Positions 1 through 7,100 of a stretch of 8,841 bases of DNA are shown piece after piece. Position 1 is the first letter of the stretch, and each line of letters starts with the position of its first letter. The stretch comes from Methanospirillum hungatei. Lineage in GTDB: Archaea; Halobacteriota; Methanomicrobia; Methanomicrobiales; Methanospirillaceae. The stretch is from positions 1 to 8,841 of the forward strand of contig QKDV01000227.1 of the NCBI GenBank assembly GCA_003251955.1, in the 5' to 3' direction. The translations under genes and the position numbers were made by a program. Below the pieces are notes generated by a model, which saw only the letters and a list, made by a program, of their open reading frames with translations, searched no databases and was not told where the DNA came from.

Positions 1-972
1 GAAGAGGCAACCGCTGTGATGAATCAGATCGCAACAGGCAACGCAACCGGGGCACAGATCGGATCATTTCTTACAGCACTCAGAATGAAAGGAGTTACTG
101 CAGGAGAGATTGCCTCATTTGCAAAGGTGATGCAGAACTGTGCCATTCCGGTTTCGCCACAGGTGTCCGGGATGATGGTTGATACCTGTGGAACCGGAGG
201 CGACAGTGGAACCGGGGGAACCTTCAATATCAGCACTGCAGCAGGAATCGTTGCTGCAGCTGCAGGCGTTTGTATTGTGAAACACGGAAACCGGAGCGTT
301 TCAAGCAGGTGTGGATCAGCAGATGTGCTTGAAGCACTAGGAGTCACCATCGAGCAGACACCAGAGGCAGCTGCGAGAACTGTTGAAGAGACGGGAATCG
401 GGTTCTTCTTTGCCCCGCAATATCATCCCGCTATGCGTCACGTCGCTCCGGTGCGAAGAGAACTCGGTATTTACACGGTCTTTAACATACTGGGTCCGCT
501 CCTCAACCCTGCAAAGGCTCAGGCCCGCTTAATCGGTGTCTATGATCCTGCACTGGTCATGATCGTCGCTGATGCACTCCGCGAACTTGGCGTTCAGAGG
601 GCAATGGTTGTGCATGGTGAAGGACTGGACGAGATAACCATCACAGGCTCTACACTCGTTGCAGAACTGAACAACGGAAAACTGATTGTTCGGACCATCA
701 CCCCCGAGGAGTTTGGAATAAACCGGGCCTCCATCGAGACAATAAGGGGAGGAGAACCTGCAGAAAATGCAGCCATCATCAGGTCAGTGCTTGCCGGATC
801 ACCGGGACCGGCATTAGACATTGTTGCCCTTAATGCAGGTGCTGCAATCTTTGTCGGAGGAAAAGCAGCAGACCTCAGCGAAGGAGTGAAACTGGCATAT
901 GAGGCCATCAGAACAGGAGCGGCTGCACAGAAACTTGAAGACCTAATCAGAGTCACGGGGAGAGCAGCATGA
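1..972 (+). CDS. trpD: Anthranilate phosphoribosyltransferase TrpD (5' end cut by window edge)
   Basis: This enzyme transfers the phosphoribosyl group of PRPP to anthranilate, the second committed step of tryptophan synthesis, in the cytoplasm. The reading frame is open from base 1, and its first residues (EEATAVMNQIATG) match the helical N-terminal domain, so the true start lies upstream; about 15-25 residues are probably missing. The window encodes 323 residues. Visible motifs, numbered from the first codon here, are the PRPP-binding GTGGD (about 64-68), KHGNRSVSS (about 94-102), CGSADVLEALG just after it, the anthranilate-site region with HPAMRHVAPVRRELG, FNILGPLLNPA, and the metal-site GEGLDEIT. 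All are hallmarks of the class. Its TGA stop overlaps the trpC ATG as ATGA. The GTG and ATG at 16 and 19 are internal codons, not starts. The family call is very secure. Confidence 0.96.
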   Translation, partial: EEATAVMNQIATGNATGAQIGSFLTALRMKGVTAGEIASFAKVMQNCAIPVSPQVSGMMVDTCGTGGDSGTGGTFNISTAAGIVAAAAGVCIVKHGNRSVSSRCGSADVLEALGVTIEQTPEAAARTVEETGIGFFFAPQYHPAMRHVAPVRRELGIYTVFNILGPLLNPAKAQARLIGVYDPALVMIVADALRELGVQRAMVVHGEGLDEITITGSTLVAELNNGKLIVRTITPEEFGINRASIETIRGGEPAENAAIIRSVLAGSPGPALDIVALNAGAAIFVGGKAADLSEGVKLAYEAIRTGAAAQKLEDLIRVTGRAA

Positions 973-1745
973 TTCTGGATCAGATTGTTCAGGTATCGGT
1001 CAACAGGGCTGAGGCACTCTCACCAGGGTTTGATATTTGTGGAGTTACGAGAGGCGAAGGGGCCGGCCGGAAAACGATCAGCCTCCTGAATGCAATCAGG
1101 GGAGCAAAAGACCGCAATGCGGTAATAGCTGAAATGAAACCGGCAAGCCCGTCAAGAGGCCACCTCAGGGCAATAACTGACCCGGTTTCCGTCTCTCAGG
1201 ACCTCATAGGAGGTGGATGCTGCGCCCTGTCAGTTATCACGGAGCCTGAATTCTTCCATGGATCAATCAATACAATTCCCGCAATCAGGGAGCAGACAGG
1301 AGTTCCAATCCTACGTAAGGACTTCATTGTTGATCTGAAGCAGATAGAAGAGACAAGGGTTGCAGGAGCAGACGCAGTACTCCTGATCACAGCGGTACTT
1401 GGTGACCGGCTCGGAGAGTTTGTAAATGCTGCGAAAAAAGCAGGTCTTGAGCCTCTGGTAGAGGTCCATGACAGACAGGAGGTCAGGACTGCACTTGACA
1501 CAGATGCACAGCTCATCGGAATAAACAACAGGAATCTTAAGACGCTGAAGACCGATCTCTCCACAACTATGCGACTTGCACCGATGATAAAAAGAGCAGA
1601 CAGAACAGTTATCGCTGAGAGCGGAGTCACCTGGCCGTGTGATGTCCGGACCCTCCGGCCATTTGCAAACGGTTACCTGATCGGGTCAAGTATTATGGCA
1701 GCAGAGAATCCACGGAGAAGACTGGAGGGATTTGTATACGCGTAA
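969..1745 (+). CDS. trpC: Indole-3-glycerol-phosphate synthase TrpC
   Basis: This (beta/alpha)8-barrel enzyme closes the indole ring, converting carboxyphenylamino-deoxyribulose phosphate to indole-3-glycerol phosphate. At 258 residues it has normal monofunctional length. Family active-site residues are visible: Glu55 and Lys57 in AEMKPASPSRG, Lys117 in ILRKDFIVD, Glu165 in LVEVHD, Asn187 in IGINNRNL, and Glu217/Ser218 in IAESGV. The assignments follow from alignment by eye to the Sulfolobus enzyme. The ATG overlaps the trpD stop (ATGA), and a purine-rich GGGGAGA lies just upstream inside trpD. The 3' end carries a GGAGG and overlaps the apparent start of trpF by about 10 bases. TrpC and TrpF are fused in some bacteria such as E. 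coli. Here they are separate frames with a stop (TAA, 1743-1745) between them. Confidence 0.96.
   Translation: MILDQIVQVSVNRAEALSPGFDICGVTRGEGAGRKTISLLNAIRGAKDRNAVIAEMKPASPSRGHLRAITDPVSVSQDLIGGGCCALSVITEPEFFHGSINTIPAIREQTGVPILRKDFIVDLKQIEETRVAGADAVLLITAVLGDRLGEFVNAAKKAGLEPLVEVHDRQEVRTALDTDAQLIGINNRNLKTLKTDLSTTMRLAPMIKRADRTVIAESGVTWPCDVRTLRPFANGYLIGSSIMAAENPRRRLEGFVYA
1724..1730 (+). promoter_or_regulatory. Strong Shine-Dalgarno site for trpF that decides its unusual start
   Basis: The sequence GGAGGGA near the 3' end of trpC contains a perfect GGAGG core. It ends 7 bases before an ATA codon at 1736, which sits directly in front of the conserved TrpF N-terminal sequence RVKICGIT. No ATG, GTG or TTG occurs in the TrpF frame between the upstream stop (TGA at 1640) and an internal ATG at 1892. 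The site therefore points to initiation at 1736. The match and spacing are seen directly; its use as the ribosome binding site is inference. Confidence 0.7.
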
Positions 1746-2317
1746 AAATCTGTGGGATCACACGACCGGAGGACGCCCATACTGCCGATCTGGAAGGAGC
1801 GGATGCAGTAGGTGTAGTCCTCTTCTCAGACTCACCACGCTCAGTAGAGCCTAAACGGGCTGTAGAAATATTCAGGGCAGCCGGGCCGTATATGGGAAGG
1901 GTCTGTGTCTCACACACAAGTTCACGCTCGGAACTGGAAGAGATTCTGCAGTTATGCCCTACGGCAGTCCAGATCTCACATCATCACTCCATTCCTGCAG
2001 ACTGCAATGTCCAGATCATCAGGGTTGTGGAACCAGGGATGGAACTTCCAAAACCAGAAGATACTGATGCCCTCATTGTTGATGCAAGTCAGGGAAAAGG
2101 AAGAACATATGATCCTGACTTTTTCAGGAGCGTAGTAAACAATTCGAAGCTGCCAGTCATCCTGGCAGGCGGTCTCAGGCCGGAAAATGTAGCAGAGGCA
2201 GTGAAGAAATTGCAGCCTTATGCTGTTGATGTGGCTTCAGGGGTTGAAAAATCTCCCGGAGTCAAGGATCCTGAAAAAATCAAAGCCTTTGTGCGAAATG
2301 CACGGTTACAATCATGA
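1736..2317 (+). CDS. trpF: Phosphoribosylanthranilate isomerase TrpF, apparent AUA start
   Basis: This enzyme isomerises phosphoribosylanthranilate by an Amadori rearrangement, between the TrpD and TrpC steps. Read from 1736 the protein has 193 residues, close to the usual 200. The N-terminus reads [13 protein letters not shown] with the catalytic Cys at about residue 6, then [17 protein letters not shown]. The general-acid Asp is at about 116 (LIVDAS), and the C-terminal phosphate-binding part has [12 protein letters not shown] and [14 protein letters not shown]. The first canonical start codon in frame is ATG 1892; using it would remove the first 52 residues, including strand 1 and the catalytic Cys, so that start is almost certainly wrong. 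The start is placed at ATA 1736 on homology plus the GGAGG at 1724. The usual QLHG and GGTG motifs are altered (VQISHH, GKGR). The TGA stop overlaps the trpB ATG. The family is secure; the start codon is inferred, and a base error (ATG read as ATA) is the main alternative. Confidence 0.88.
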   Translation: MRVKICGITRPEDAHTADLEGADAVGVVLFSDSPRSVEPKRAVEIFRAAGPYMGRVCVSHTSSRSELEEILQLCPTAVQISHHHSIPADCNVQIIRVVEPGMELPKPEDTDALIVDASQGKGRTYDPDFFRSVVNNSKLPVILAGGLRPENVAEAVKKLQPYAVDVASGVEKSPGVKDPEKIKAFVRNARLQS

Positions 2318-3495
2318 AACTCCAAACACGATTCGGCGAATACGGTGGATGTTATGTCCCTGAAACCCTCATCGCAGCACTAGAAGAACTTGAAGATGCT
2401 TACCTGCACATCCTTCCGACAAGAAAGTTTCAAGATGAACTTAAGTTGTTTATGACTGATTTTGCAGGGCGGGAAACACCACTGTCCTTCTGCAAAAATA
2501 TGTCAGAAGACCTCGGTTGCAAAGTCTATCTGAAACGCGAGGATCTCCTCCATTCAGGAGCACACAAACTGAACAATGCAATGGGTCAGGCACTTCTCGC
2601 TAAATTCATGGGCAAAAAACGACTCATCGCAGAGACAGGAGCAGGTCAGCACGGTGTTGCAACCGCAATTGCCGGGGCTGCACTAGGTATGAGCGTTGAT
2701 GTGTTCATGGGAGAGGTGGATGTTAAGCGACAGGCTCTGAATGTTGCACGGATGAACATGATGGGTGCAAGAGTCATCCCGGTGACATCAGGTACAAAGA
2801 CACTCAAGGATGCCATCAACGAAGCGATGCGTGACTGGGTGGCAACAGTTGGTGACACCCACTACCTGATCGGAACAGTAGTAGGCCCACACCCGTTCCC
2901 TCTGCTTGTCAGGGATCTCCAGTCAGTCATCGGAACTGAGACCAGAAAACAGATCCTCGAGAAGGAAGGGAGACTGCCTAAGGTAATCATTGCCTGCATT
3001 GGCGGAGGTTCAAATGCAATCGGAATGTTTCACCCGTTCGTATCAGACAACGTAACCCTGATTGGTGTCGAGGCAGGGGGCGAGGGTCTTGACGGAAAAC
3101 ATGGAGCCACTCTCTGTGGAGGTTCTCCGGGAGTACTGCATGGAAACTTTTCCTACATCCTGCAGGATTCATACGGACAGATTCAGGAGTCTCACTCGGT
3201 ATCTGCAGGGCTTGATTACCCGGGAGTCGGACCTGAACACTCGATGCACAAGGATTCTGGAAGAGTCACATACACTTCAGTCACCGATGATGAGGCACTT
3301 GATGCATTCCTTTACCTCTCCCGAAAAGAAGGAATAATTCCTGCACTCGAGTCATCTCATGCAGTCGCCCATGCCATAAAGATCGGACCGACACTAAAAG
3401 AGGATGACATTCTTGTCATCAACCTGTCAGGTCGTGGTGACAAGGATGTTGCCCAGGTGATCGACCTGATGCAGCAGAAGGGGGTTGCATTATGA
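2314..3495 (+). CDS. trpB: Tryptophan synthase beta subunit TrpB (TrpB1 type)
   Basis: This PLP enzyme condenses indole with serine to give tryptophan, receiving indole through a tunnel from TrpA in the alpha2-beta2 complex. At 393 residues it has the length of the standard, operon-encoded TrpB1 rather than the longer TrpB2. It starts with [13 protein letters not shown], a family signature. The Schiff-base lysine is Lys85 (SGAHKLNNA), the catalytic Glu is Glu107 (AETGAGQHG), the PLP-phosphate loop is GGGSNA (about 230-235), and Ser372 sits in [23 protein letters not shown] is also intact. The start ATG overlaps the trpF stop as ATGA. No clear Shine-Dalgarno is visible before it, which suggests translation coupled to trpF. 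The stop overlaps the trpA ATG in the same way. I see nothing abnormal in the protein. Confidence 0.97.
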   Translation: MKLQTRFGEYGGCYVPETLIAALEELEDAYLHILPTRKFQDELKLFMTDFAGRETPLSFCKNMSEDLGCKVYLKREDLLHSGAHKLNNAMGQALLAKFMGKKRLIAETGAGQHGVATAIAGAALGMSVDVFMGEVDVKRQALNVARMNMMGARVIPVTSGTKTLKDAINEAMRDWVATVGDTHYLIGTVVGPHPFPLLVRDLQSVIGTETRKQILEKEGRLPKVIIACIGGGSNAIGMFHPFVSDNVTLIGVEAGGEGLDGKHGATLCGGSPGVLHGNFSYILQDSYGQIQESHSVSAGLDYPGVGPEHSMHKDSGRVTYTSVTDDEALDAFLYLSRKEGIIPALESSHAVAHAIKIGPTLKEDDILVINLSGRGDKDVAQVIDLMQQKGVAL

Positions 3496-4286
3496 GAAAT
3501 GGTAAAGAGCAGATAGAAGCAGTTTTTGCAGCGAAGAAAAAACCCCTCCTCGTTGCATTCACAGTTGCAGGCGATCCTGATTATAAAACAAGCCTTAGGA
3601 TCATACAGGAGATGGCAGCAGCAGGTGCAGACATTATTGAACTGGGACTTCCCTTTTCAGATCCTGTGGCTGACGGGCCTGTGATCCAGCGGGCAGATCT
3701 CCGTGCCATGGATGCAGGAATGAACACTGACAGGCTGCTGGACCTGGTCCAGGAATTCAGAGCAGAAAGTAAGATTCCAATTGTAATACTGACGTACGCA
3801 AACCTGATCATGCGTAGGGGAATCTCAAAGTTCTACGCCGATGCAGCAGCAGCAGGTATCGATGGCGTCGTTATTGCAGATGTTCCATTTGAAGAGTCAG
3901 AACCATTTACAAAAGCAGCAGAGGAGACAGGAATCGCTCCGATCATGATGGTGAGCCCGACAACATCAGACGAGCGGCTTGCCGGAATTCTTGCCAAGGC
4001 TGCCGGGTTTATTTACCTTGTTGCAGTGATGGGCGTTACAGGTGCCAGAACCGGAGTCGAGCAGGCAGCAGTGGATCTGCTTACACGTGTTCAAAAACAG
4101 ACTTCTGTCCCTGTTGCACCGGGTTTTGGGATCTCTACTCCGGATCAGGTTAAAGAGTGGGCAGGTCATGGGGCAGATGCAGTCATCGTTGGTTCAGCGA
4201 TCGTAAAGAGGATCGAGGAATATATTGGAGATCCAGACGCAGGGATTGTAGCTGTAGGGGAGTATATCAGAACCCTGAAAACATAG
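3492..4286 (+). CDS. trpA: Tryptophan synthase alpha subunit TrpA
   Basis: TrpA cleaves indole-3-glycerol phosphate to indole and glyceraldehyde-3-phosphate and passes the indole to TrpB. It is 264 residues long, normal for this (beta/alpha)8 barrel. The catalytic pair is visible as Glu50 ([11 protein letters not shown]) and Asp61 ([10 protein letters not shown]). Other family motifs are [22 protein letters not shown] with Asp130, the phosphate-loop region VMGVTGAR, and [10 protein letters not shown]. The ATG overlaps the trpB stop, with GGGGG a few bases upstream as a possible Shine-Dalgarno. It is the last gene of the operon. The next gene is convergent, and its stop lies only 8 bases away, so any terminator must lie inside that gene's 3' end. 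Confidence 0.97.
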   Translation: MRNGKEQIEAVFAAKKKPLLVAFTVAGDPDYKTSLRIIQEMAAAGADIIELGLPFSDPVADGPVIQRADLRAMDAGMNTDRLLDLVQEFRAESKIPIVILTYANLIMRRGISKFYADAAAAGIDGVVIADVPFEESEPFTKAAEETGIAPIMMVSPTTSDERLAGILAKAAGFIYLVAVMGVTGARTGVEQAAVDLLTRVQKQTSVPVAPGFGISTPDQVKEWAGHGADAVIVGSAIVKRIEEYIGDPDAGIVAVGEYIRTLKT

Positions 4287-4294
4287 ACCTGAAA

Positions 4295-6991
4295 TTATTC
4301 ACTGGTTGGAATTGGTGCCGGAAGACATATAAAAAAACCAGCACCTTTTCCTTTTCCTTCACTTTCTACCCGGACTGTTCCTTTATATAACCTGACCAGT
4401 CTGCGTACAATAGCAAGACCAAGCCCTGATGAACTACGGTCATGACGGGAGGAGTCAGCCATATAAAACTCCTCAAATACATGATTCTTTTCTTCTGCTG
4501 ATAAACCGATTCCATCATCCCGAACCTGAATACAGATCATATCACCTTCAATATGGGATCTGATCCGGATGGAACCTCCTTTTGACGTGTACTTTGTAGC
4601 ATTTCCAATAAGATTATCAAAAACAATACCAGCATCCGAAGGAGAGAAGAGGAGTGAGAGATCATCAGAAACCTCTACAGAGATATTGAGCTCCTTCTTC
4701 TGTATGTATATCCTGTGTTTCTGTAAAGACTCCAGGAGAACAGGCCTTATCAGAACTGATTCAGGTTTTACTTCAACATCTTCCTTACTCAGTCTTGCAA
4801 TGGTCAGGATCTTTTCGGTCTGTTCCTGAATCGAATAGACTGACCGGAGAAGAACTGCCAATGATTCCTTCGTATTAGGATCCAGCTGATCTTCAATGAG
4901 GGCAGGAAGAAGTGCACGAAGCGGGGTGAGCGGGGTTTTCAGGTCATGCCCAAGTTGGTTGATAAAATCATCCTTTTGCTTAATAAGTTTGAAAACCTGT
5001 TCAGTCCGCTCCTTCACTCGTTTGTCAAGGCCCTGATTTATTTCAATCATCTGATTTGCAAGAAAATCAAGTTCCTTATTCTTGTCCGCCATTTCAGCCG
5101 CATAACGCCGGAGTTGCTCTTCTGCTATCTTCCTCCCGGTGATGTCACGTGCCACGATCAATACCGCAGGGCTTCCCTGAAATGTGATAAGTGCAGATGA
5201 CACCTCTACCGTGATGGTTGAACGATCAAGCCTGACAAAGTCCTCTTCAGATGTAAGTTTTAAATCACCCAATCTTTCAGGCATTTTCAGAATTGAATGG
5301 AATTTATCGATTAAATCCGGATGAATAAACTCGGAGATTCTCATCCCAGATGCATTCAGATTATCCGGAATTCCAAACATTCTGGCTCCTGCAGGATTGA
5401 TAAACAGCATATCTGTTCCGTCATGAACCAGGATCGCATCCGGTGAGAGTTCAACAAGACGCCGGTACCGATCCTGGCTCTCCCGAAGGGCCTTCTCAGC
5501 AAATCCACGTTCATCAATTTCAGAGCGAAGAATTGAGTTCACCCGGGTCAGTTCTGCTGTCCGTTCTTCAACACGGTGCTCGAGTTCCTCCCTGGACCTG
5601 ACCAGTTCTTCTTCCGTAATCTTTCTATCAGTAATATCCCTGATGCTCTCGATTGCACCGACAATAACCCCTTGTGAATCCCTGAGCGGCGATGCTGCAC
5701 CCCAGAGGTACCTGGTTCCACCAGCATGACCGGTCATGTATGCCTCACCGACAACGGTATCACCGCTCCGAGAGATTGTACCATACAATTCATCAGGTTT
5801 CTGATCTCTATTCAGAGCAAGATCGATTAGAATAGGCCTGGCAGTCCCATAGAAAGGTATGGCATAGACATAATTTCCCTTTCCAAGATAGTCACGTGCG
5901 AGAACTCCGGTCAGTTGCTCCATCGCACGGTTCCAGGCAATCACCGTGCCCTCACGATCGATGACAAAGGTCGCATCAGGGAGAAAATCTATAACATTGG
6001 CAAGTCGTCGTTCAGACTCACGGATTGCTTTTTCTGATCGCTTCTGATCTGATATATCAAGGACAATGCCCCTGAACCCGGTGACCACTCTCTCTTTGTA
6101 AACTGGTGATGAGTAAATTACCACCGGGATGACGGTTCCATCCCTGCGTGAGGCACGGTATTCATGTGCTGTAATATCACCAAGAGGAATTTTTGCCATC
6201 TCCTCGATTGCTCTGGGCCGGTCATCAGGTATGATCAGGTCCAGAACACAGAGACCGGATGGCAGGGTACCTTCAGGATATCCAAATGTCAGGAAGGCTT
6301 GCCTGTTTGCATAGGTGATGATGCCATTCAGATCGCATTCGTATACAACCAAGGGGAGCAGGTCAGAGAGTTCACGGTACCGCTGTTCACTCTCCACGAG
6401 TTTTTTCTGGTTTGACTCCAGTTCCTTCAGGTATACACGCCGCTCTTCCTCGGTGGCCAGCAGTTCTTCGTACGCTGCACTCAACTCAGAATTTTTTCGC
6501 GAAAGTTCCTCCTCTCTCTCCCGTAGGGCCAGTTCTGCCCGCCGATTCCCGACTGCAGCCTTGATCTTATGGACAAGTTCAGCAAAAAGAGTCTGCAGAT
6601 CTTCCCCTTTTTGGAGATAGAAGGTCGCACCACTGTTGATGGCCTCCATCACAACCTCCTCACGTCCCTTTCCGGTGAAGAGAATAAATGGTAGAGAAGA
6701 GGACTGTCTGACCTTCTTCAGGAGCTCAATGCCATTCATCCCAGGCATCTGATAGTCTGAGACGATGACATCACACAGATCACGTGAGACCAGATCGAGT
6801 ACTTCAGAGCCGCTTCCGGCAGTGATAACTGTTAGAGGGCTCATGGCCTCAAGTATCTTCTTAAATGCCCCGGACATTTCAGGGTCATCATCCACATACA
6901 GTACAGTAATATCTGATGATAACGCCTCAGGGCTCTTCCCTGACTCCTGTGACTGAGGATCCGTCAGACTGCTCCCCTCATCAGATATCAC
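4295..6991 (-). CDS. Soluble sensor histidine kinase, REC-PAS-PAS-PAS-HisKA-HATPase
   Basis: This 898-residue cytoplasmic signalling protein has no membrane segment or signal peptide. From the N-terminus: a receiver domain (about 28-145) with acidic Asp34-36, phospho-acceptor Asp79 in VSDYQMPGMNG, Thr106 and Lys128; a Glu/Arg-rich coiled coil (about 150-205); PAS domains at about 203-315, 327-455 and 507-620 with coiled linkers (for example 460-505); a dimerisation domain with phospho-acceptor His682 (LGHDLKTPLTPL); and an ATPase domain with the N box at Asn797 (NLIGNATKYT), G1 DDGIG (825-829) and G2 SSGLGLAI (about 854-861). All catalytic residues look intact. The start is GTG at 6991, immediately preceded in frame by TAG; no ATG occurs before codon 39, which lies inside the receiver. 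The signal sensed and the partner regulator are unknown. No response-regulator gene lies beside it in the window. Confidence 0.93.
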   Translation of the reverse strand: MISDEGSSLTDPQSQESGKSPEALSSDITVLYVDDDPEMSGAFKKILEAMSPLTVITAGSGSEVLDLVSRDLCDVIVSDYQMPGMNGIELLKKVRQSSSLPFILFTGKGREEVVMEAINSGATFYLQKGEDLQTLFAELVHKIKAAVGNRRAELALREREEELSRKNSELSAAYEELLATEEERRVYLKELESNQKKLVESEQRYRELSDLLPLVVYECDLNGIITYANRQAFLTFGYPEGTLPSGLCVLDLIIPDDRPRAIEEMAKIPLGDITAHEYRASRRDGTVIPVVIYSSPVYKERVVTGFRGIVLDISDQKRSEKAIRESERRLANVIDFLPDATFVIDREGTVIAWNRAMEQLTGVLARDYLGKGNYVYAIPFYGTARPILIDLALNRDQKPDELYGTISRSGDTVVGEAYMTGHAGGTRYLWGAASPLRDSQGVIVGAIESIRDITDRKITEEELVRSREELEHRVEERTAELTRVNSILRSEIDERGFAEKALRESQDRYRRLVELSPDAILVHDGTDMLFINPAGARMFGIPDNLNASGMRISEFIHPDLIDKFHSILKMPERLGDLKLTSEEDFVRLDRSTITVEVSSALITFQGSPAVLIVARDITGRKIAEEQLRRYAAEMADKNKELDFLANQMIEINQGLDKRVKERTEQVFKLIKQKDDFINQLGHDLKTPLTPLRALLPALIEDQLDPNTKESLAVLLRSVYSIQEQTEKILTIARLSKEDVEVKPESVLIRPVLLESLQKHRIYIQKKELNISVEVSDDLSLLFSPSDAGIVFDNLIGNATKYTSKGGSIRIRSHIEGDMICIQVRDDGIGLSAEEKNHVFEEFYMADSSRHDRSSSGLGLAIVRRLVRLYKGTVRVESEGKGKGAGFFICLPAPIPTSE
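4344..4360 (+). terminator. Possible T-rich terminator for the trp operon inside the convergent kinase gene
   Basis: On the + strand, two short T-runs in a pyrimidine-rich stretch (CCTTTTCCTTTTCC) lie about 60-75 bases after the trpA stop. Archaeal transcription commonly ends at U-rich tracts without a strong hairpin, so this is a plausible place for trp transcripts to stop. It lies in the 3' coding end of the opposite-strand kinase and could simply reflect that gene's codons for a Gly/Lys/Glu-rich stretch. No hairpin was seen. Confidence 0.25.
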
Positions 6992-7020
6992 CTATGTAAT
7001 GGTGAGTGATTGAACAACAG

Positions 7021-7030
7021 ATAATATGAA
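7021..7030 (-). promoter_or_regulatory. Candidate TATA box for the histidine kinase gene
   Basis: On the minus strand this reads TTCATATTAT, centred about 34 bases before the GTG start. Archaeal initiation usually falls about 25 bases after the TATA box, giving a leader of only about 5-10 bases. That fits the lack of a separate Shine-Dalgarno site. The match to the archaeal consensus is weak. An 8-base palindrome, TCCATGGA (7043-7050), lies just upstream and could be an operator or chance. The 109-base gap 6992-7100 holds this and the downstream gene's end signal, and nothing else I can see. Confidence 0.35.
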
Positions 7031-7069
7031 GTACCCTATTAATCCATGGACATTCGGCATTATGAATGG

Positions 7070-7094
7070 AAAAGAAAAAACTGAAAATGAAAAC
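7070..7094 (-). terminator. T-rich terminator after the Isf-like gene
   Basis: On the minus strand, directly after the stop of the flavoprotein gene (7101), come several T-runs including TTTTTTCTTT (7071-7080). This is a typical archaeal intrinsic terminator pattern. A weak 5-bp inverted repeat (CATTC at 7051-7055 and GAATG at 7064-7068) lies beyond it, on the far side of the T-tract, so it is not the usual hairpin-then-U arrangement. Confidence 0.5.
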
Positions 7095-7100
7095 TATAAA

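Noticed and set aside
24..350. Antisense open frame opposite trpD (and similar ones opposite trpC, trpB and trpA)
   Set aside because: The translations are low-complexity, Ser/Pro/Ala-rich and show no motifs. They lie opposite strongly conserved trp genes and are shadows of their codon bias.
1640..1745. Programmed -1 frameshift making a TrpC-TrpF fusion
   Set aside because: The frame relation would allow it, but no slippery heptamer or downstream structure is apparent. A GGAGG at ideal spacing to a start position explains the junction better.
1905..2135. Alternative + strand frame inside trpF
   Set aside because: It overlaps the conserved TrpF frame and has no recognisable motif; trpF explains the region.
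3838..3860. GCAGCAGCAG-like short repeats in trpA and elsewhere
   Set aside because: These are alanine codons (GCA) in helical regions, reflecting codon preference and not a repeat element.
4331..4337. Run of seven A (T7 on the minus strand) as a kinase terminator
   Set aside because: It lies before the kinase stop and encodes Phe-Phe of the last beta strand of the ATPase domain, so it is explained by coding.
4157..4390. Small frame overlapping the trpA end and the kinase 3' end
   Set aside because: It overlaps two well-supported genes, and its sequence is not protein-like (Arg/Trp/Ser-rich, then Phe/Ser-rich).
4380..4390. TATA-like TTTATATAAC on the + strand
   Set aside because: It lies inside the kinase coding sequence on the opposite strand, with no supported + strand gene downstream until 7748.
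6129..6620. Several + strand frames opposite the kinase
   Set aside because: They are Ser/Arg-rich translations of the antisense strand of PAS and coiled-coil codons, with no motifs or start signals.
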